Assembly (NCBI RefSeq): GCF_014696135.1
Contig: NZ_JACJPP010000004.1
Span: forward strand, 124,001 to 188,000
From: Nodosilinea sp. FACHB-141
GTDB lineage: Bacteria; Cyanobacteriota; Cyanobacteriia; Phormidesmidales; Phormidesmidaceae
DNA: 64,000 nucleotides
Direction of reading: 5' to 3'
In this document: positions 51,854-61,073 of the stretch, one piece after another
Position numbering within the stretch: position 1 is the stretch's first letter
Layout of the letters: each line of letters opens with the position of its first letter
Notes under the pieces: generated by a model
Database searches by the model: none
Told to the model about the DNA's origin: nothing
What the model saw: only the letters and a program-made list of their open reading frames with translations
Position numbers and translations under genes: made by a program

Positions 51854-53032
51854 CTACAAAGGGGGCTGCCAGGTGCCTCGCTGCAGAGCTGCCTGCACGG
51901 CCGTCCGTTGATCACGGTGGGTAATCCAGCGGTGGTAGGTGCGATTGTGAATGGCCACCGAGTGCCCCATCATACGGGCCGCTACAGTGTCGGGCAGGCC
52001 AAAGTGAATGGTGCGTACTGCCCAGGCGTGGCGCAGGTCGTAGGGCGAGAACGGCACCCCATAGCGCCTAAACTGAATCGCTACCTGCTGACCAATCCGC
52101 TGAAGGGTAGTCTGAGCTAGATCGGTGTTGATGGGCGGTAGGGCGCCCTGGCGCAGGTCGAAGCGCTCGATCCACTCTGGATAAAAGGGCCACACATCGT
52201 GCAGACCTGTCTTGGTCGTTTCGAGCACCGTAATCCGCCCCTCAGGGTCGCCCTGGAGGAGGTCTTGGTAGTCACAGAAAAAGACTTCGTGATTGCGCAG
52301 GCCATAGGTGGCCATCACCCCATACACATAGCGCCAGGCCGGATTTGGGATGCGATCGCACCATTCCACAATTACCTCGTCGGAAGGTAAGAGCCGTCGC
52401 TGGGCCTTGCTGTTGCCGTAGGTGCCGGCCAGCTGCTCAAAATTCTCGGGCAGGGCCAGACCCTGAAAGTCAGCAAAGGCTTTTAGGGCCGTACAGGCTA
52501 CCTGACGGCTGCGAGACTGGGGCGATAAGGTTTCTAGGGTAGCTACAATAGCCGCCTCAAGCGGCTGGCGGGGCTGCTGCTCAGCCTGCACCAGCAGCTT
52601 TTTAAGGTAGGGGGCATAGGCTTTATCCCAAGTGGTTTTGCGCGAGGCCATGGCAGCGACATCAGCGCAGGGTTGCGCCATCAGGTGGGCCTCAAACTGG
52701 GCAACCCGGTCAGCTAGGGGCATCGTCTCCTGCTGACAATCTGCCGCTGGAGCCAGATAGTTGGCCCAGCTAAAACGGCGCTCGATCAGCTGGGCAGCGA
52801 TCACTTTGGCCTCGCGCTCGATCTGCTTGAGCCCGGCGGGGGTGGCGGGCAGCTTGAGGGGAATGCGCTGCTGATGGGGCCGAGTTTTGGCGCTGTCGGG
52901 GCGAGGCGGTAGGGTGCCTCGCAGGCTGAGGCGATCGCCCCGGCGCTCGATCTGGAGCCCCAGGCGGGCGGCTTTGAGGCGGGTGTTGAGCGCTGCGATC
53001 GCGTCATCTAAAGCGGCGGGGGAAGCCATCAA
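51854..53032 (-). CDS. Orphan tyrosine recombinase/integrase
   Basis: A 392-residue site-specific recombinase. The C-terminal catalytic domain has the first Arg in TYGLRNHEVFF, a Lys in TTKTGLHDVW, the box II segment SPYDLRHAWAV, the His in MMGHSVAIHN and the nucleophile Tyr in RTYHRW. Box II normally starts with His; here it is Tyr (PYDLRH), a change also seen in some integrases. The N-terminal half is a helical core-binding domain with basic residues. No excisionase, IS or prophage genes and no obvious attachment repeats are near, so it looks like a chromosomally fixed member or a remnant of an integrated element. Confidence 0.85.
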   Translation of the reverse strand: MMASPAALDDAIAALNTRLKAARLGLQIERRGDRLSLRGTLPPRPDSAKTRPHQQRIPLKLPATPAGLKQIEREAKVIAAQLIERRFSWANYLAPAADCQQETMPLADRVAQFEAHLMAQPCADVAAMASRKTTWDKAYAPYLKKLLVQAEQQPRQPLEAAIVATLETLSPQSRSRQVACTALKAFADFQGLALPENFEQLAGTYGNSKAQRRLLPSDEVIVEWCDRIPNPAWRYVYGVMATYGLRNHEVFFCDYQDLLQGDPEGRITVLETTKTGLHDVWPFYPEWIERFDLRQGALPPINTDLAQTTLQRIGQQVAIQFRRYGVPFSPYDLRHAWAVRTIHFGLPDTVAARMMGHSVAIHNRTYHRWITHRDQRTAVQAALQRGTWQPPL

Positions 53033-53104
53033 CGTCGGAAACCGTTCATTCAGCTTGTAGAATAATTGGGGTATGAGTACTTACTTTAGAGCTACTACAG
53101 TGCC

Positions 53105-54268
53105 ATGGGTCGTGTTGGGGTCTTATTACTAAATCTGGGGGGGCCAGAGCAGCCCGACGACGTTCGCCCCTTTTTGTTTAACCTGTTTGCCGATCCAGAA
53201 ATTATTCGCTTGCCCTTCCCCTGGCTTCAGCGGCCCCTGGCCTGGTTAATTTCGAGCTCGCGCGCCAAACAGTCGCAGGCCAACTACCAGCAGATTGGCG
53301 GTGGCTCGCCCCTGCGCCGCATTACCGAAGAGCAGGCCGACGCCCTCAAGCAGGTGCTAGCCGACAAGGGCACCGAGGCCAACATCTACATCGGCATGCG
53401 CTATTGGTACCCCTTCACCGAAGAGGCCGTGGCTCAAATTAAGCGCGACGGGGTCGAAAAGCTGGTGGTGCTGCCCCTCTATCCCCAGTTTTCGATCAGC
53501 ACCAGCGGCTCCAGCTTTCGTCTGTTGGAGCGGCTGTGGCTCGAAGACCCGGCTCTTCAACGCATTGTCTACACCGCTATCCCCTCTTGGTACGAGCGCC
53601 CTGGCTATAGCGAGGCCATGGCCGAACTAATTGTCCAGGAGCTCGACAAACTCGAAAACCCCGACCAGGCCCACATTTTCTTCAGCGCCCACGGGGTGCC
53701 CGTCAGCTACGTCGAAGAAGCTGGCGATCCCTACCAGCGCGAGATCGAGCACTGCACCGAGCTAATCATGCGATCGCTCAACCGCTCCAACCCCCACACC
53801 CTGGCCTACCAGAGTCGGGTAGGGCCAGTTGAGTGGCTCCAGCCCTACACCGAAGATGCGATCGAGCAGCTCGCCCAGCAGGGTGTAAAAGACCTGGTAG
53901 TAGTCCCCATTAGCTTTGTCTCCGAGCATATTGAGACCCTGCAAGAGATCGACATTGAGTATCGCGAAATTGCCGAAGAAGCGGGTATTCACGGGTTTCA
54001 CCGCGTGCCCGCCCTCAACACCCATCCCCGCTTTATTGCCGACATGGCCGACATGGTCACCGAGGCTCTAGAGGCCCCACGCCAGCTCTTCTCCGACGTG
54101 GTGCAGCCTGACAAAAAAGTCAAAATTTACCCCCAGGAACGATCGGCCTGGGGGCTCACCCCCGTCGCCGAGGTGTGGAATGGGCGATTGGCTATGGTGG
54201 GCTTTTTGGCTCTGCTGCTAGAGCTAGTCAGCGGGCGCGGCCCCCTGCACTTTGTAGGCATTCTCTAG
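53105..54268 (+). CDS. hemH: Ferrochelatase with C-terminal chlorophyll-binding domain
   Basis: HemH inserts Fe2+ into protoporphyrin IX, the last step of heme synthesis. The 387-residue protein opens [20 protein letters not shown]. It holds [15 protein letters not shown], the metal-ligand region [11 protein letters not shown] and the conserved [20 protein letters not shown]. After residue 345 a linker leads to a CAB-like helix ([21 protein letters not shown]) carrying the ExxNGRxAM motif of light-harvesting proteins. This extension is common in cyanobacterial and plastid type ferrochelatases and links heme with chlorophyll supply. Its stop interlocks with the convergent DUF4126 gene in CTAG. 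Confidence 0.96.
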   Translation: MGRVGVLLLNLGGPEQPDDVRPFLFNLFADPEIIRLPFPWLQRPLAWLISSSRAKQSQANYQQIGGGSPLRRITEEQADALKQVLADKGTEANIYIGMRYWYPFTEEAVAQIKRDGVEKLVVLPLYPQFSISTSGSSFRLLERLWLEDPALQRIVYTAIPSWYERPGYSEAMAELIVQELDKLENPDQAHIFFSAHGVPVSYVEEAGDPYQREIEHCTELIMRSLNRSNPHTLAYQSRVGPVEWLQPYTEDAIEQLAQQGVKDLVVVPISFVSEHIETLQEIDIEYREIAEEAGIHGFHRVPALNTHPRFIADMADMVTEALEAPRQLFSDVVQPDKKVKIYPQERSAWGLTPVAEVWNGRLAMVGFLALLLELVSGRGPLHFVGIL

Positions 54269-54822
54269 GGCCGCGATCGCCGCGGCCAATGCTGCCACAG
54301 GTATGAGGTGCGAATCACCAGCCACAGCAGCAGCAGCGCAATAATGCCCCCCTGGTTGGGGGCATCAAAAGCCAATATGGCGAGCACTATGCACAGCCCA
54401 TCAACTACAAAAAAGCTCCACAGGGGTGGGCGACGAGGCCGAAAAAAGAGACCCATCTGCAACAGCTGAATCACTAGGGCCAGCAGGGCGCTGATCAGGC
54501 CAATCAGGGGGTAGATCCAGCCCTCTACGCCAAAGGTTCGAGCCACCCCTAGCCCTGCCAGAGCGCCAACACCAGGGCTCAATATCAGCTCTAAACCCTG
54601 AAAAAACCGCTGGCTGTCACTGCTCTTCGACAACATCAGCTCGGCCATTGACCAGCTCACCAGCACCCCCAATACCAAAGCTGGGGGCAACCGTGATAGC
54701 AGGGGCACATTGGACCAGAGTTGGGGGCCAGACAACAGGCCGATGAGCAGCAGCGGCAGCGCCAGCCGCAGCCCCGTCGCCGCCGCGATCGACAAAATAG
54801 CCAGTAATTCTGTAATAATCAC
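54265..54822 (-). CDS. DUF4126 family membrane protein
   Basis: A 185-residue protein with about five hydrophobic segments ([25 protein letters not shown] cut to its ends; [67 protein letters not shown]). A motif [11 protein letters not shown] lies between helices. DUF4126 has no known function. It lies 39 bases downstream of hrcA on the same strand, so it is probably co-transcribed. Its stop overlaps hemH by 4 bases. Confidence 0.8.
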   Translation of the reverse strand: MIITELLAILSIAAATGLRLALPLLLIGLLSGPQLWSNVPLLSRLPPALVLGVLVSWSMAELMLSKSSDSQRFFQGLELILSPGVGALAGLGVARTFGVEGWIYPLIGLISALLALVIQLLQMGLFFRPRRPPLWSFFVVDGLCIVLAILAFDAPNQGGIIALLLLWLVIRTSYLWQHWPRRSRP

Positions 54823-54861
54823 GGTCTTCCCTTTTCGGCTCGGGCTGTTTTCAGGGATACC

Positions 54862-55959
54862 CTATTCGCTCAGGGCAGTAGATAGGTAGTCGGCCGCCGC
54901 TTTAACCACCGCCACCGCATTTTCGTACACCATACGGGTTGGTCCTAATACCCCCACACTGCCAACAGAGGTATCGTGTCGGGTGTAGTTAGACACTACC
55001 AGGGCACAGCCCTGCATGGGCTCTAAAGGATTTTCAGCGCCAATCCACACTTTGACGTCTACGCCCTTTAGCGTCTGAGTTGCCACGGGCGGGGTGGCAA
55101 AAAACAACGGCCACAGCTGCGACTGGTCTTCTTCTAGCAAACGCACGATCGACTGAATGCGCTGGGCATCGGAGAACTCGGGCTGGCGCAGCACCTCAGC
55201 CAGGCCGCTAATCACCAGCTGAGGGGTTTCGGCGGCCTGCGATCGCTGCGCTAAATCCCCCAGTGCCTGACATAACAGTACTCCGTAGTGCTCAAATTCG
55301 GCGTCGAGATCGCCCCAGTTGAGAGTAGTTACATCGGCCAAAGGCCGACCCCGCAGGTGGTGGGTCAAAAAGTTAGACAAAATTTCTAGCTCCCGCCGAC
55401 CGGGTTCTCCGACCGCCCCCGACGTAGCCGAACCTAGAACTGCTGGCAACTGCACCACCACCGACTGGGTCGCCAACGAGTCGAGCACCACCACCATCAG
55501 CACCTGCCCCCCATCTACTACCACCAGCTGAATATGGCGAATGAGTACGGTGTTGGCTTGGGGCACGGTTACCAGAGCCAGATAGCCACTGATCTGAGCC
55601 AAAATCTGGGTTGCCTCCTTCAGCAGCGACTCCAGGCTGCGGCCCATCCAGCGCAACTCTTCTGACAATGCCGCATCCACCCGGCGACCCACCCGGGCCG
55701 ACGGCGACATCAGCCGGTCTACGTAGAGTCGATAGCCAAAATCAGAGGGCACTCGCCCTGATGAGGTATGGGGCTGATATAGCAGCCCATATTTCTCGAG
55801 CAAGCCCATGGTGTTGCGCACCGTAGCTGGGCTAACCCGCAAGTTATATTCCTGGGCTAAGGCCCGTGACCCGACCGGCTCTGCTGTGGCAATGTAGTGA
55901 CGAATGGTGGCCTGAAGCACCTGCTCATGGCGAGCACTCAGGGGAGGGGCAGGGTCCAT
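54862..55959 (-). CDS. hrcA: Heat-inducible transcription repressor HrcA
   Basis: HrcA represses chaperone genes by binding CIRCE operators, and depends on GroEL for folding. The 365-residue protein starts with a winged helix (RHEQVLQATIRHYIATAEPVGSRAL and SPATVRNTMGLLEKYGLL), then SSGRVPSDFGYRLYVDRL. The C-terminal domain ends LGPTRMVYENAVAVVKAAADYLS, matching the family throughout. ATG 55959 gives the expected start. I do not see a CIRCE-type operator (TTAGCACTC-N9-GAGTGCTAA) in this window, so it is not visibly autoregulated here; targets such as groESL lie elsewhere. Confidence 0.95.
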   Translation of the reverse strand: MDPAPPLSARHEQVLQATIRHYIATAEPVGSRALAQEYNLRVSPATVRNTMGLLEKYGLLYQPHTSSGRVPSDFGYRLYVDRLMSPSARVGRRVDAALSEELRWMGRSLESLLKEATQILAQISGYLALVTVPQANTVLIRHIQLVVVDGGQVLMVVVLDSLATQSVVVQLPAVLGSATSGAVGEPGRRELEILSNFLTHHLRGRPLADVTTLNWGDLDAEFEHYGVLLCQALGDLAQRSQAAETPQLVISGLAEVLRQPEFSDAQRIQSIVRLLEEDQSQLWPLFFATPPVATQTLKGVDVKVWIGAENPLEPMQGCALVVSNYTRHDTSVGSVGVLGPTRMVYENAVAVVKAAADYLSTALSE

Positions 55960-56052
55960 AGGGGGTTGGTATAAAACTCAACTACGGCATTGCCTTACCA
56001 TAACAGATGTTTTCTGAGGTTCGGCATTGCCCCTCAGCCTACAGGCCCGAGC

Positions 56053-56538
56053 CTACAAATCTTTGCTCTGGCTGAAGAATTCGCCCACCTTGAAACTAGC
56101 GGTGCTCTCGAGCTGGGCCATCGTCGATCGCGTAATCAGCTTGCCCTGCTCCACCAGCACCTCACCGGTGATGGGGTGCAGCAGATCCTGGTCAGCTCGA
56201 CGGCCAATCAGCGCCTCAATGTCCTGGAGAGAATTAACGTACATCCCCGGTGGTAGCTCAACGATGACGCCGTTGTTCACTACTCGGGCTTGGCAGGCCA
56301 ACCGCGAATTGGGCTTGCAAGAAGTAATTACCTCCAGGGTGCGCTGCTCACGGCGGTTGATCGGAGTCAGGGCCTCCATACCCGACTGCACGTAGATATG
56401 GCAAGTGGCACACATACCTCGGCCACCGCACTCCTTGAGTACATCTAAATCTTTGTTTAAAAGTACAGAAAGCAGGTTGCCGTTGGTTTCAACGGAGGTT
56501 TCTTGGGCAATAGGCTCTAGGCGAACAGTTTTGGCCAT
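56053..56538 (-). CDS. 2Fe-2S ferredoxin with C-terminal extension
   Basis: A 161-residue electron carrier. The 2Fe-2S site is CGGRGMCATC, that is C-x5-C-x2-C, and the fourth cysteine is in RLACQARVV. This spacing resembles adrenodoxin/ISC-type ferredoxins more than the C-x4-C-x2-C of photosynthetic petF. The last 55 residues (from NSLQDIEALIGRRADQD) are an added domain of unknown role. Electron partners cannot be read from the context. It is followed by hrcA 93 bases downstream on the same strand. Confidence 0.88.
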   Translation of the reverse strand: MAKTVRLEPIAQETSVETNGNLLSVLLNKDLDVLKECGGRGMCATCHIYVQSGMEALTPINRREQRTLEVITSCKPNSRLACQARVVNNGVIVELPPGMYVNSLQDIEALIGRRADQDLLHPITGEVLVEQGKLITRSTMAQLESTASFKVGEFFSQSKDL

Positions 56539-56631
56539 GGGTACTACGGGGGTAAAAATATAGAAGAAAGAGCCTGGTTATCAGCTAAGAGCATAGCGGC
56601 AGCCATGGGGACCTGCTCAAGCCCCGCTTAG

Positions 56632-57420
56632 CTAGCTACTAGACGAGAGCTCTAGCAAAAGACCCTTCTCCTGAGGGGTAAGGGTCTGGCCAGTAGCCAG
56701 AGTTTGAAAATTGCGGATAGTTCTGCCGCCGCGACCCAAAAAGGCTGTCACCCAGTCTTTTATCCACTGCTGTTGTTCTGCTGTCAAAGGCGCTTTACCA
56801 TCGGCGGCAACAGTAAAGTGGGCATCCTTTTGAATCTCAAACTGCTCTAGCCAGGGGTGAGCTGGGCGCGATTGCTTCCAAGTGTTGATCACCATGGTTT
56901 TTCCCAGGTATTGGATAGCCCCGTCACTGAGGTGGTTGAGGGCCGCAATTACCTCCTGGCAGCTTGGAGTTAGGGTACCCCGTTTAGGGGCCGTAGGCTC
57001 CAGCGGAGGGGCTGCAGCCCCAGAAATCGTGCTAGCACCGCCGAGGGTGACGCAGCCAGCCAGCAGGCGAAAGGTAGACACTGCATTGTGGGGAGCTTCT
57101 ACCAGAGTGGCCTTGAGCTGACCAATCGCCGTGCGATAGTCGGCCAGGGGCATTTGGTCGGTAATGAGCACCAGCAAAATCAGGCCCTGATCGAGCTTGT
57201 AGATATGGGCCAGCTGATTGGCAAAGCGAAAGGTAAAGGTGTCGAAATGGGCGGGAGTGGTTTCGACCACCTGCTGAATACCTTGGGCGAGGGCATCCTG
57301 CTGATGGGAGTTGAGGCTGATGTCTGGCCCAAAGAAGAAGGGGCGGTTGCGTCCGTCAATGAGCGCCATCCCAGAGATGCCGGGCAAATTCAGGACATTC
57401 TGGATCACCTGACGTTTCAT
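56632..57420 (-). CDS. Roadblock/LC7-like domain protein
   Basis: A 262-residue protein. Residues 1-125 have the outline of a Roadblock/LC7 fold: an N-terminal helix (VIQNVLNLPGISGMALIDGRNR), then strands, a long helix and FANQLAHIYKLDQGLILLVLI. Such domains bind small GTPases or dimerise. A variable Ala/Pro linker leads to a C-terminal domain (about 165-262) containing EVIAALNHLSDGAIQYLGKTMV and ending in a helix. The function is unknown. The gene is the first of a minus-strand run before ferredoxin and hrcA, and is divergent from rbcR. Confidence 0.65.
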   Translation of the reverse strand: MKRQVIQNVLNLPGISGMALIDGRNRPFFFGPDISLNSHQQDALAQGIQQVVETTPAHFDTFTFRFANQLAHIYKLDQGLILLVLITDQMPLADYRTAIGQLKATLVEAPHNAVSTFRLLAGCVTLGGASTISGAAAPPLEPTAPKRGTLTPSCQEVIAALNHLSDGAIQYLGKTMVINTWKQSRPAHPWLEQFEIQKDAHFTVAADGKAPLTAEQQQWIKDWVTAFLGRGGRTIRNFQTLATGQTLTPQEKGLLLELSSSS

Positions 57421-57633
57421 AAATCCTTAGGGTCTCGCTCTAAATTTTGGTGTTGAGTGTCCCGAACCAAGTAATCTAGGGATGGCAGACTTAATTCAGC
57501 ACCGGCCTTAAAAGGCATGAGCTTGGGTCATTAGTTTACCCAGAGGTGGTGCGGTGGCACCACGGGGAGCAGCCTGTATTACTATCATGGTTTGTTGGCA
57601 GCCCAGGATTATCGTACGTTAGGGTTAATGCCC

Positions 57634-58656
57634 ATGTCTGACCTTCCCTTTACCCTCGATCAGCTGCGTATTCTCAAAGCTATTGCAGCGGAGGGCAGCT
57701 TCAAACGAGCGGCAGACAGCCTATACGTGTCTCAGCCAGCGGTTAGCCTTCAGGTGCAAAACCTAGAGCGCCAGCTAGATGTGCCGCTGTTTGACCGGGG
57801 TGGGCGACGGGCACAGCTCACCGAGGCAGGGCATTTGCTGCTGAGCTATGGCGATCGCATTCTTAGCTTGTGTCAAGAGACCTGCCGCGCCATTGAGGAT
57901 CTGCAAAACTTGCAGGGGGGCACCTTGATTATCGGCGCCAGCCAAACCACCGGCACTTACTTGCTACCCCGCATGATTGGCCTATTTCGCCAAAAGTACG
58001 CCGATGTGGCGGTGCAGCTGCATGTGCACTCCACCCGCCGCACCGCCTGGAGTGTGGCCAATGGCCAGGTTGACCTGGCGATCATCGGTGGCGAGCTGCC
58101 TCCCGAACTACAGGACTCTTTAGAAAGAGTGCCCTACGCCGAGGATGAACTCGCACTGATCATGCCAATGTATCATCCGCTAGCCAGTCAAGCGGTAATT
58201 CAGCGGGAAGACCTCTACAAGCTGCACTTCATCGCGCTTGATTCGCAGTCGACCATTCGCAAGGTGATCGACCAAGTACTGACCCGCTGCGGTATCGAAA
58301 CCCGCCGTCTAAAAATTGAGATGGAGCTCAACTCCATTGAGGCGATTAAAACCGCTGTGCAGTCAGGGTTGGGAGTGGCTTTTGTGTCTAACTCAGCGAT
58401 CGAGAAAGAGTTGCAGATGGGTGTTCTGCATCGGGCTAAGATCGATTCAGTGGTTGTCAACCGCACCCTGTCAGTCATCTTTAACCCTAACCGTTATCGA
58501 TCTAAGGCCGCCGCCGCTTTTACCGCTGAGATTTTGCCCCAGTTCACCAATCTACCTTTGAACTTCAAGCCCATAGGTGCGGAGAAAAACGGGGCTGACA
58601 AGAACGGCACTAAGCCTACTGCTCCACCGCCAGAGCCCCTTAACCTCAGCCCTTAG
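57634..58656 (+). CDS. rbcR: LysR-type regulator RbcR (Ycf30-like)
   Basis: RbcR-type regulators control Rubisco and carbon-fixation genes in cyanobacteria and are plastid-encoded as ycf30 in red algae. The 340-residue protein has the LysR helix-turn-helix ([40 protein letters not shown]), unusually strongly conserved for this subgroup. The effector-binding domain contains [22 protein letters not shown] and [13 protein letters not shown] 57634 ([10 protein letters not shown]) is preferred to two earlier starts. A 7-bp hairpin (57546-57563) lies in the upstream spacer. Rubisco genes are not in this window. Confidence 0.9.
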   Translation: MSDLPFTLDQLRILKAIAAEGSFKRAADSLYVSQPAVSLQVQNLERQLDVPLFDRGGRRAQLTEAGHLLLSYGDRILSLCQETCRAIEDLQNLQGGTLIIGASQTTGTYLLPRMIGLFRQKYADVAVQLHVHSTRRTAWSVANGQVDLAIIGGELPPELQDSLERVPYAEDELALIMPMYHPLASQAVIQREDLYKLHFIALDSQSTIRKVIDQVLTRCGIETRRLKIEMELNSIEAIKTAVQSGLGVAFVSNSAIEKELQMGVLHRAKIDSVVVNRTLSVIFNPNRYRSKAAAAFTAEILPQFTNLPLNFKPIGAEKNGADKNGTKPTAPPPEPLNLSP

Positions 58657-58686
58657 AAGCTTTCTGTCTGTACGAGGCCAACCTGC

Positions 58687-59421
58687 CTACGCCTCCCGGA
58701 CTGCTGCTGGGTCGCCTGGAATCGCAATCAAACCATCTTTGTGAATGTGAATCAGCTTGCGCTGGCGCAGTTTGCCCATCAGACGTGTCACCGTTACCCG
58801 CGTGGAGCCAATGGCGCTGCCAATCTGGGCATGGGTCAGGGACCAGGGCAGGTAGTAGCCAGACTCATAGGGCTCGCCAAATTCTTCGATCAGCAGGGTG
58901 AGAAAGCCAAGCAGGCGATCAATAGTGCGCCGCTGGCCCAGGGTGCTCAGCCACAGCAGCTTGCGCTGGTGCTGGTAGCGGAAGGCATCGAGCACCTCTC
59001 GCCGAAAGTGGGGCCAATTGTCGAGATCACTCCAGTACAACCAGATCACGGTGGTCTGATCGACGTGGGCAAAGCTCTGCAGCAAGAAGGGCGACTGAGC
59101 CACAATTTCAAAGGGCTGACCGGCCCCGACAAATCCTAAAAATGCCTCTTCACTCAACCCAACCGCTAACCCGTCGGCGGCGATGTCATCGCTGGCTTCA
59201 TCTAACTCTGGGCCAGCTAACTCCGAAGCTATCTCAGTACCCTGGGCGCTGCCCACCAAGCGCACAGAGCCCCGCTCAACCAGGTACAGCAGCCCAGAGC
59301 GGGCGGGGATGCGCTCGTCTTTATTGAAGGTTCTGGCCCTATAGTGGGCATGGGCCCAGTCGGTAATGCGCTGCCAGGTCAAGAACGGTCGGGCATTGTC
59401 GGAGCGAGGGGATGATTGCAT
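58687..59421 (-). CDS. Crp/Fnr-family regulator, NtcA-like DNA-binding domain
   Basis: A 244-residue regulator. The N-terminal 130 residues are a cyclic-nucleotide-binding-like beta barrel, with an acidic insertion (ELAGPELDEASDDIAADG). The dimer helix is DNWPHFRREVLDAFRYQHQRK. The C-terminal winged helix LTHAQIGSAIGSTRVTVTRLMGKLRQRKLI is very close to that of NtcA, so it may read a similar GTA-N8-TAC site. The effector pocket differs too much to assign 2-oxoglutarate or cAMP. It is not NtcA itself, judging by length and the barrel. ATG 59421 (MQSSPRSDN) is chosen over a longer frame. Confidence 0.83.
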   Translation of the reverse strand: MQSSPRSDNARPFLTWQRITDWAHAHYRARTFNKDERIPARSGLLYLVERGSVRLVGSAQGTEIASELAGPELDEASDDIAADGLAVGLSEEAFLGFVGAGQPFEIVAQSPFLLQSFAHVDQTTVIWLYWSDLDNWPHFRREVLDAFRYQHQRKLLWLSTLGQRRTIDRLLGFLTLLIEEFGEPYESGYYLPWSLTHAQIGSAIGSTRVTVTRLMGKLRQRKLIHIHKDGLIAIPGDPAAVREA

Positions 59422-59938
59422 AGCAATAGCTGGGCTAAACGGTACAGACCGTGACCATGGGGCAAAGGGTAGGTGCGATCGCTCAGGACGAGTGAGTAAT
59501 GTCAGCAGCACTCACTGGGTTAGACTACCACTCCGTTGGGGACAGGCGGGTTGTCAGCCGCTATTGACTGGCCTCACCACAACGGGCATGGAGTCTCAAA
59601 TTTAAGCACTTCCTCCAGTTCAGACAGTCCTGCGGCAGCAGCAAACCTGACTTGTTTCAGATTCTTGTAAATTTGTCATCGTGAAGGTTACGTAAACCAT
59701 CCAATACTAATACAGAGATCCCGTAATTTCCCGTAGCGCCTTTAGCTAATCGGCGACATTCTGTGGATCCTTTCCCTTAATCTTTCTATTAGACAGCTTA
59801 GCCAGTTGAGCCCGGTTTGCTATCTCTCTAAAGCCCTGTAGCCGTCTAATAAGTTGCATGATAAGGCGATCGCCTACCGAGTAGCTTTACTCCTAAATTC
59901 CTATAAGAAAAACTGTTCGTTTGACTGGGTTTTAGGGG

Positions 59939-59967
59939 GTGACATTTCCCCAAAGTCAGCCTATATT
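59939..59967 (+). promoter_or_regulatory. Sigma70-type promoter for the small RNA
   Basis: GTGACA at 59939-59944 and TATATT at 59962-59967 are separated by 17 bases, giving a predicted start near 59974. Confidence 0.55.
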
Positions 59968-59973
59968 ATAAAT

Positions 59974-60041
59974 GTGTGAGGAGCGAACCAGAAGAGATGC
60001 CGAGACGAAACACGGCCAGTCGTCGGCATCTCTTTTGTTTT
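59974..60041 (+). ncRNA. Candidate small RNA, Yfr2-like
   Basis: About 65-70 nt. It begins with GTGTGAGGAGCG, then a 12-bp perfect stem: AAGAGATGCCGA (59992-60003) with TCGGCATCTCTT (60023-60034). The loop contains GAAACACGGCCA, and a T-rich tail (TTTTGTTTT) acts as terminator. GTGTGAGGAG is the exact complement of the CUCCUCACAC core known in the cyanobacterial RNA Yfr1; as I recall, Yfr2-family RNAs pair with Yfr1. The assignment to Yfr2 is from these features and my memory, not a database match. Confidence 0.6.
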
Positions 60042-60088
60042 GTATGTAACCAAAAATGTCTATGGGTTCTGGCAAATCGCTTCATGCG

Positions 60089-61033
60089 CTAGCCCTGACA
60101 AAATTGAAAATCTTTTTCCCCATTGTGCTCAGCTCTTTTGGGACTAAAACAATGGATTTTGAGAATACTTCGCAGTGCTTGGGTGACCATCTGAGGCTGT
60201 TCTAGCATGGCCAAATGGCCGCAGTTTTCAATCTCAATCACCGGAAGTTCTCCTGGGTGGCCACCTTGGAGATAGCCTGCTAGATGGTGCACGTAGCGCA
60301 GATTCATCACCTGGTCTTGGCGACCCGCAATAAAGTAGACCGGCTGCTCGAGCGTAGCCACCAGCCGGGGGAGCAGGTGCACTTCGGCTTCGGTGGTTGA
60401 TTCTAGCAGGGTGCCCAGGGCAGCGGCGGGGTCCGCCTGGAGCAGATCGAGGCAGCGATCGCGGCCCCAGCGGTAGGCCAACGGCTGGTGCACCATCATG
60501 CGAGTGAGCAGCAGCGGCAGCAGCGGCAATCGACCCAACCAAGGCCGTCGCCAGCTCACGATGTACTGCCCCGCCTGGCGAAACTGCTGGAACTCTCGGT
60601 CTAGATAAAGGCCGCCGCCCGCATTCAGACAAACCACTCCCTGCACAAGCTGAGGGTAGCAATGGGCCATCCACAGCGCCACGCTGCCCCCAAGAGAATG
60701 GCCCACTAGCCACACCGGGCCCAGGTTAAGCTGCTCTAGCAGTGCCGCTAAGTCACGGGCATAGGCCCCCAAACCGTAGGGCGATGGCGAAGCTTCCCAG
60801 CGTTGGGCAGCGTCAGGAATGCCTGGACTGTGGCGCTCAAGGCCGTAGCGAGATTCGCCAAATCCCCGCAGGTCGTAGGCAAGGCAAGGGTGATCGATAC
60901 TCAGCCCGTCAATTAGTGGCTGCCAATACCGATGGCTGAGCAACCAGCCGTGAATAAAAACTAGAGGCGGGGCGTCACCCTCGTTGGTGAGCTGGTAGTA
61001 GTGGGGTACACCAAAGACTGTGGTAGTGGCCAT
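60089..61033 (-). CDS. Alpha/beta-fold hydrolase
   Basis: A 314-residue hydrolase. The oxyanion-hole segment is VFIHGWLLSHRYWQPLIDGL, and the nucleophile elbow is WLVGHSLGGSVALWMA (Ser in GHSLG). The acid is likely the Asp in FIAGRQDQVMNLRYV, and the His is in IENCGHLAMLEQP. A helical cap lies between (FRQAGQYIVSWRRPWLGRL). Haloperoxidase-, esterase- or epoxide hydrolase-like chemistry is possible; the substrate is unknown. The last 20 residues form a variable tail. The downstream edge overlaps the small RNA region by only a short gap. Confidence 0.87.
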   Translation of the reverse strand: MATTTVFGVPHYYQLTNEGDAPPLVFIHGWLLSHRYWQPLIDGLSIDHPCLAYDLRGFGESRYGLERHSPGIPDAAQRWEASPSPYGLGAYARDLAALLEQLNLGPVWLVGHSLGGSVALWMAHCYPQLVQGVVCLNAGGGLYLDREFQQFRQAGQYIVSWRRPWLGRLPLLPLLLTRMMVHQPLAYRWGRDRCLDLLQADPAAALGTLLESTTEAEVHLLPRLVATLEQPVYFIAGRQDQVMNLRYVHHLAGYLQGGHPGELPVIEIENCGHLAMLEQPQMVTQALRSILKIHCFSPKRAEHNGEKDFQFCQG

Positions 61034-61073
61034 AGGGTCATGGCCTCAAAGGCTGGGCTACGACCATCGTACC

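Larger units (their letters stand above)
59422..60088. other. Gene-free region holding a small RNA candidate
   Basis: About 667 bases without a protein gene. The middle is AT-rich. The right end carries the promoter and small RNA described at 59939-60041. Nothing else is visible apart from HIP1 sites. Confidence 0.5.

Noticed and set aside
55960..56052. CIRCE operator before hrcA
   Set aside because: I looked for the TTAGCACTC/GAGTGCTAA dyad and did not find it; only an unrelated CTGAGG/CCTCAG dyad exists at 56014-56037.
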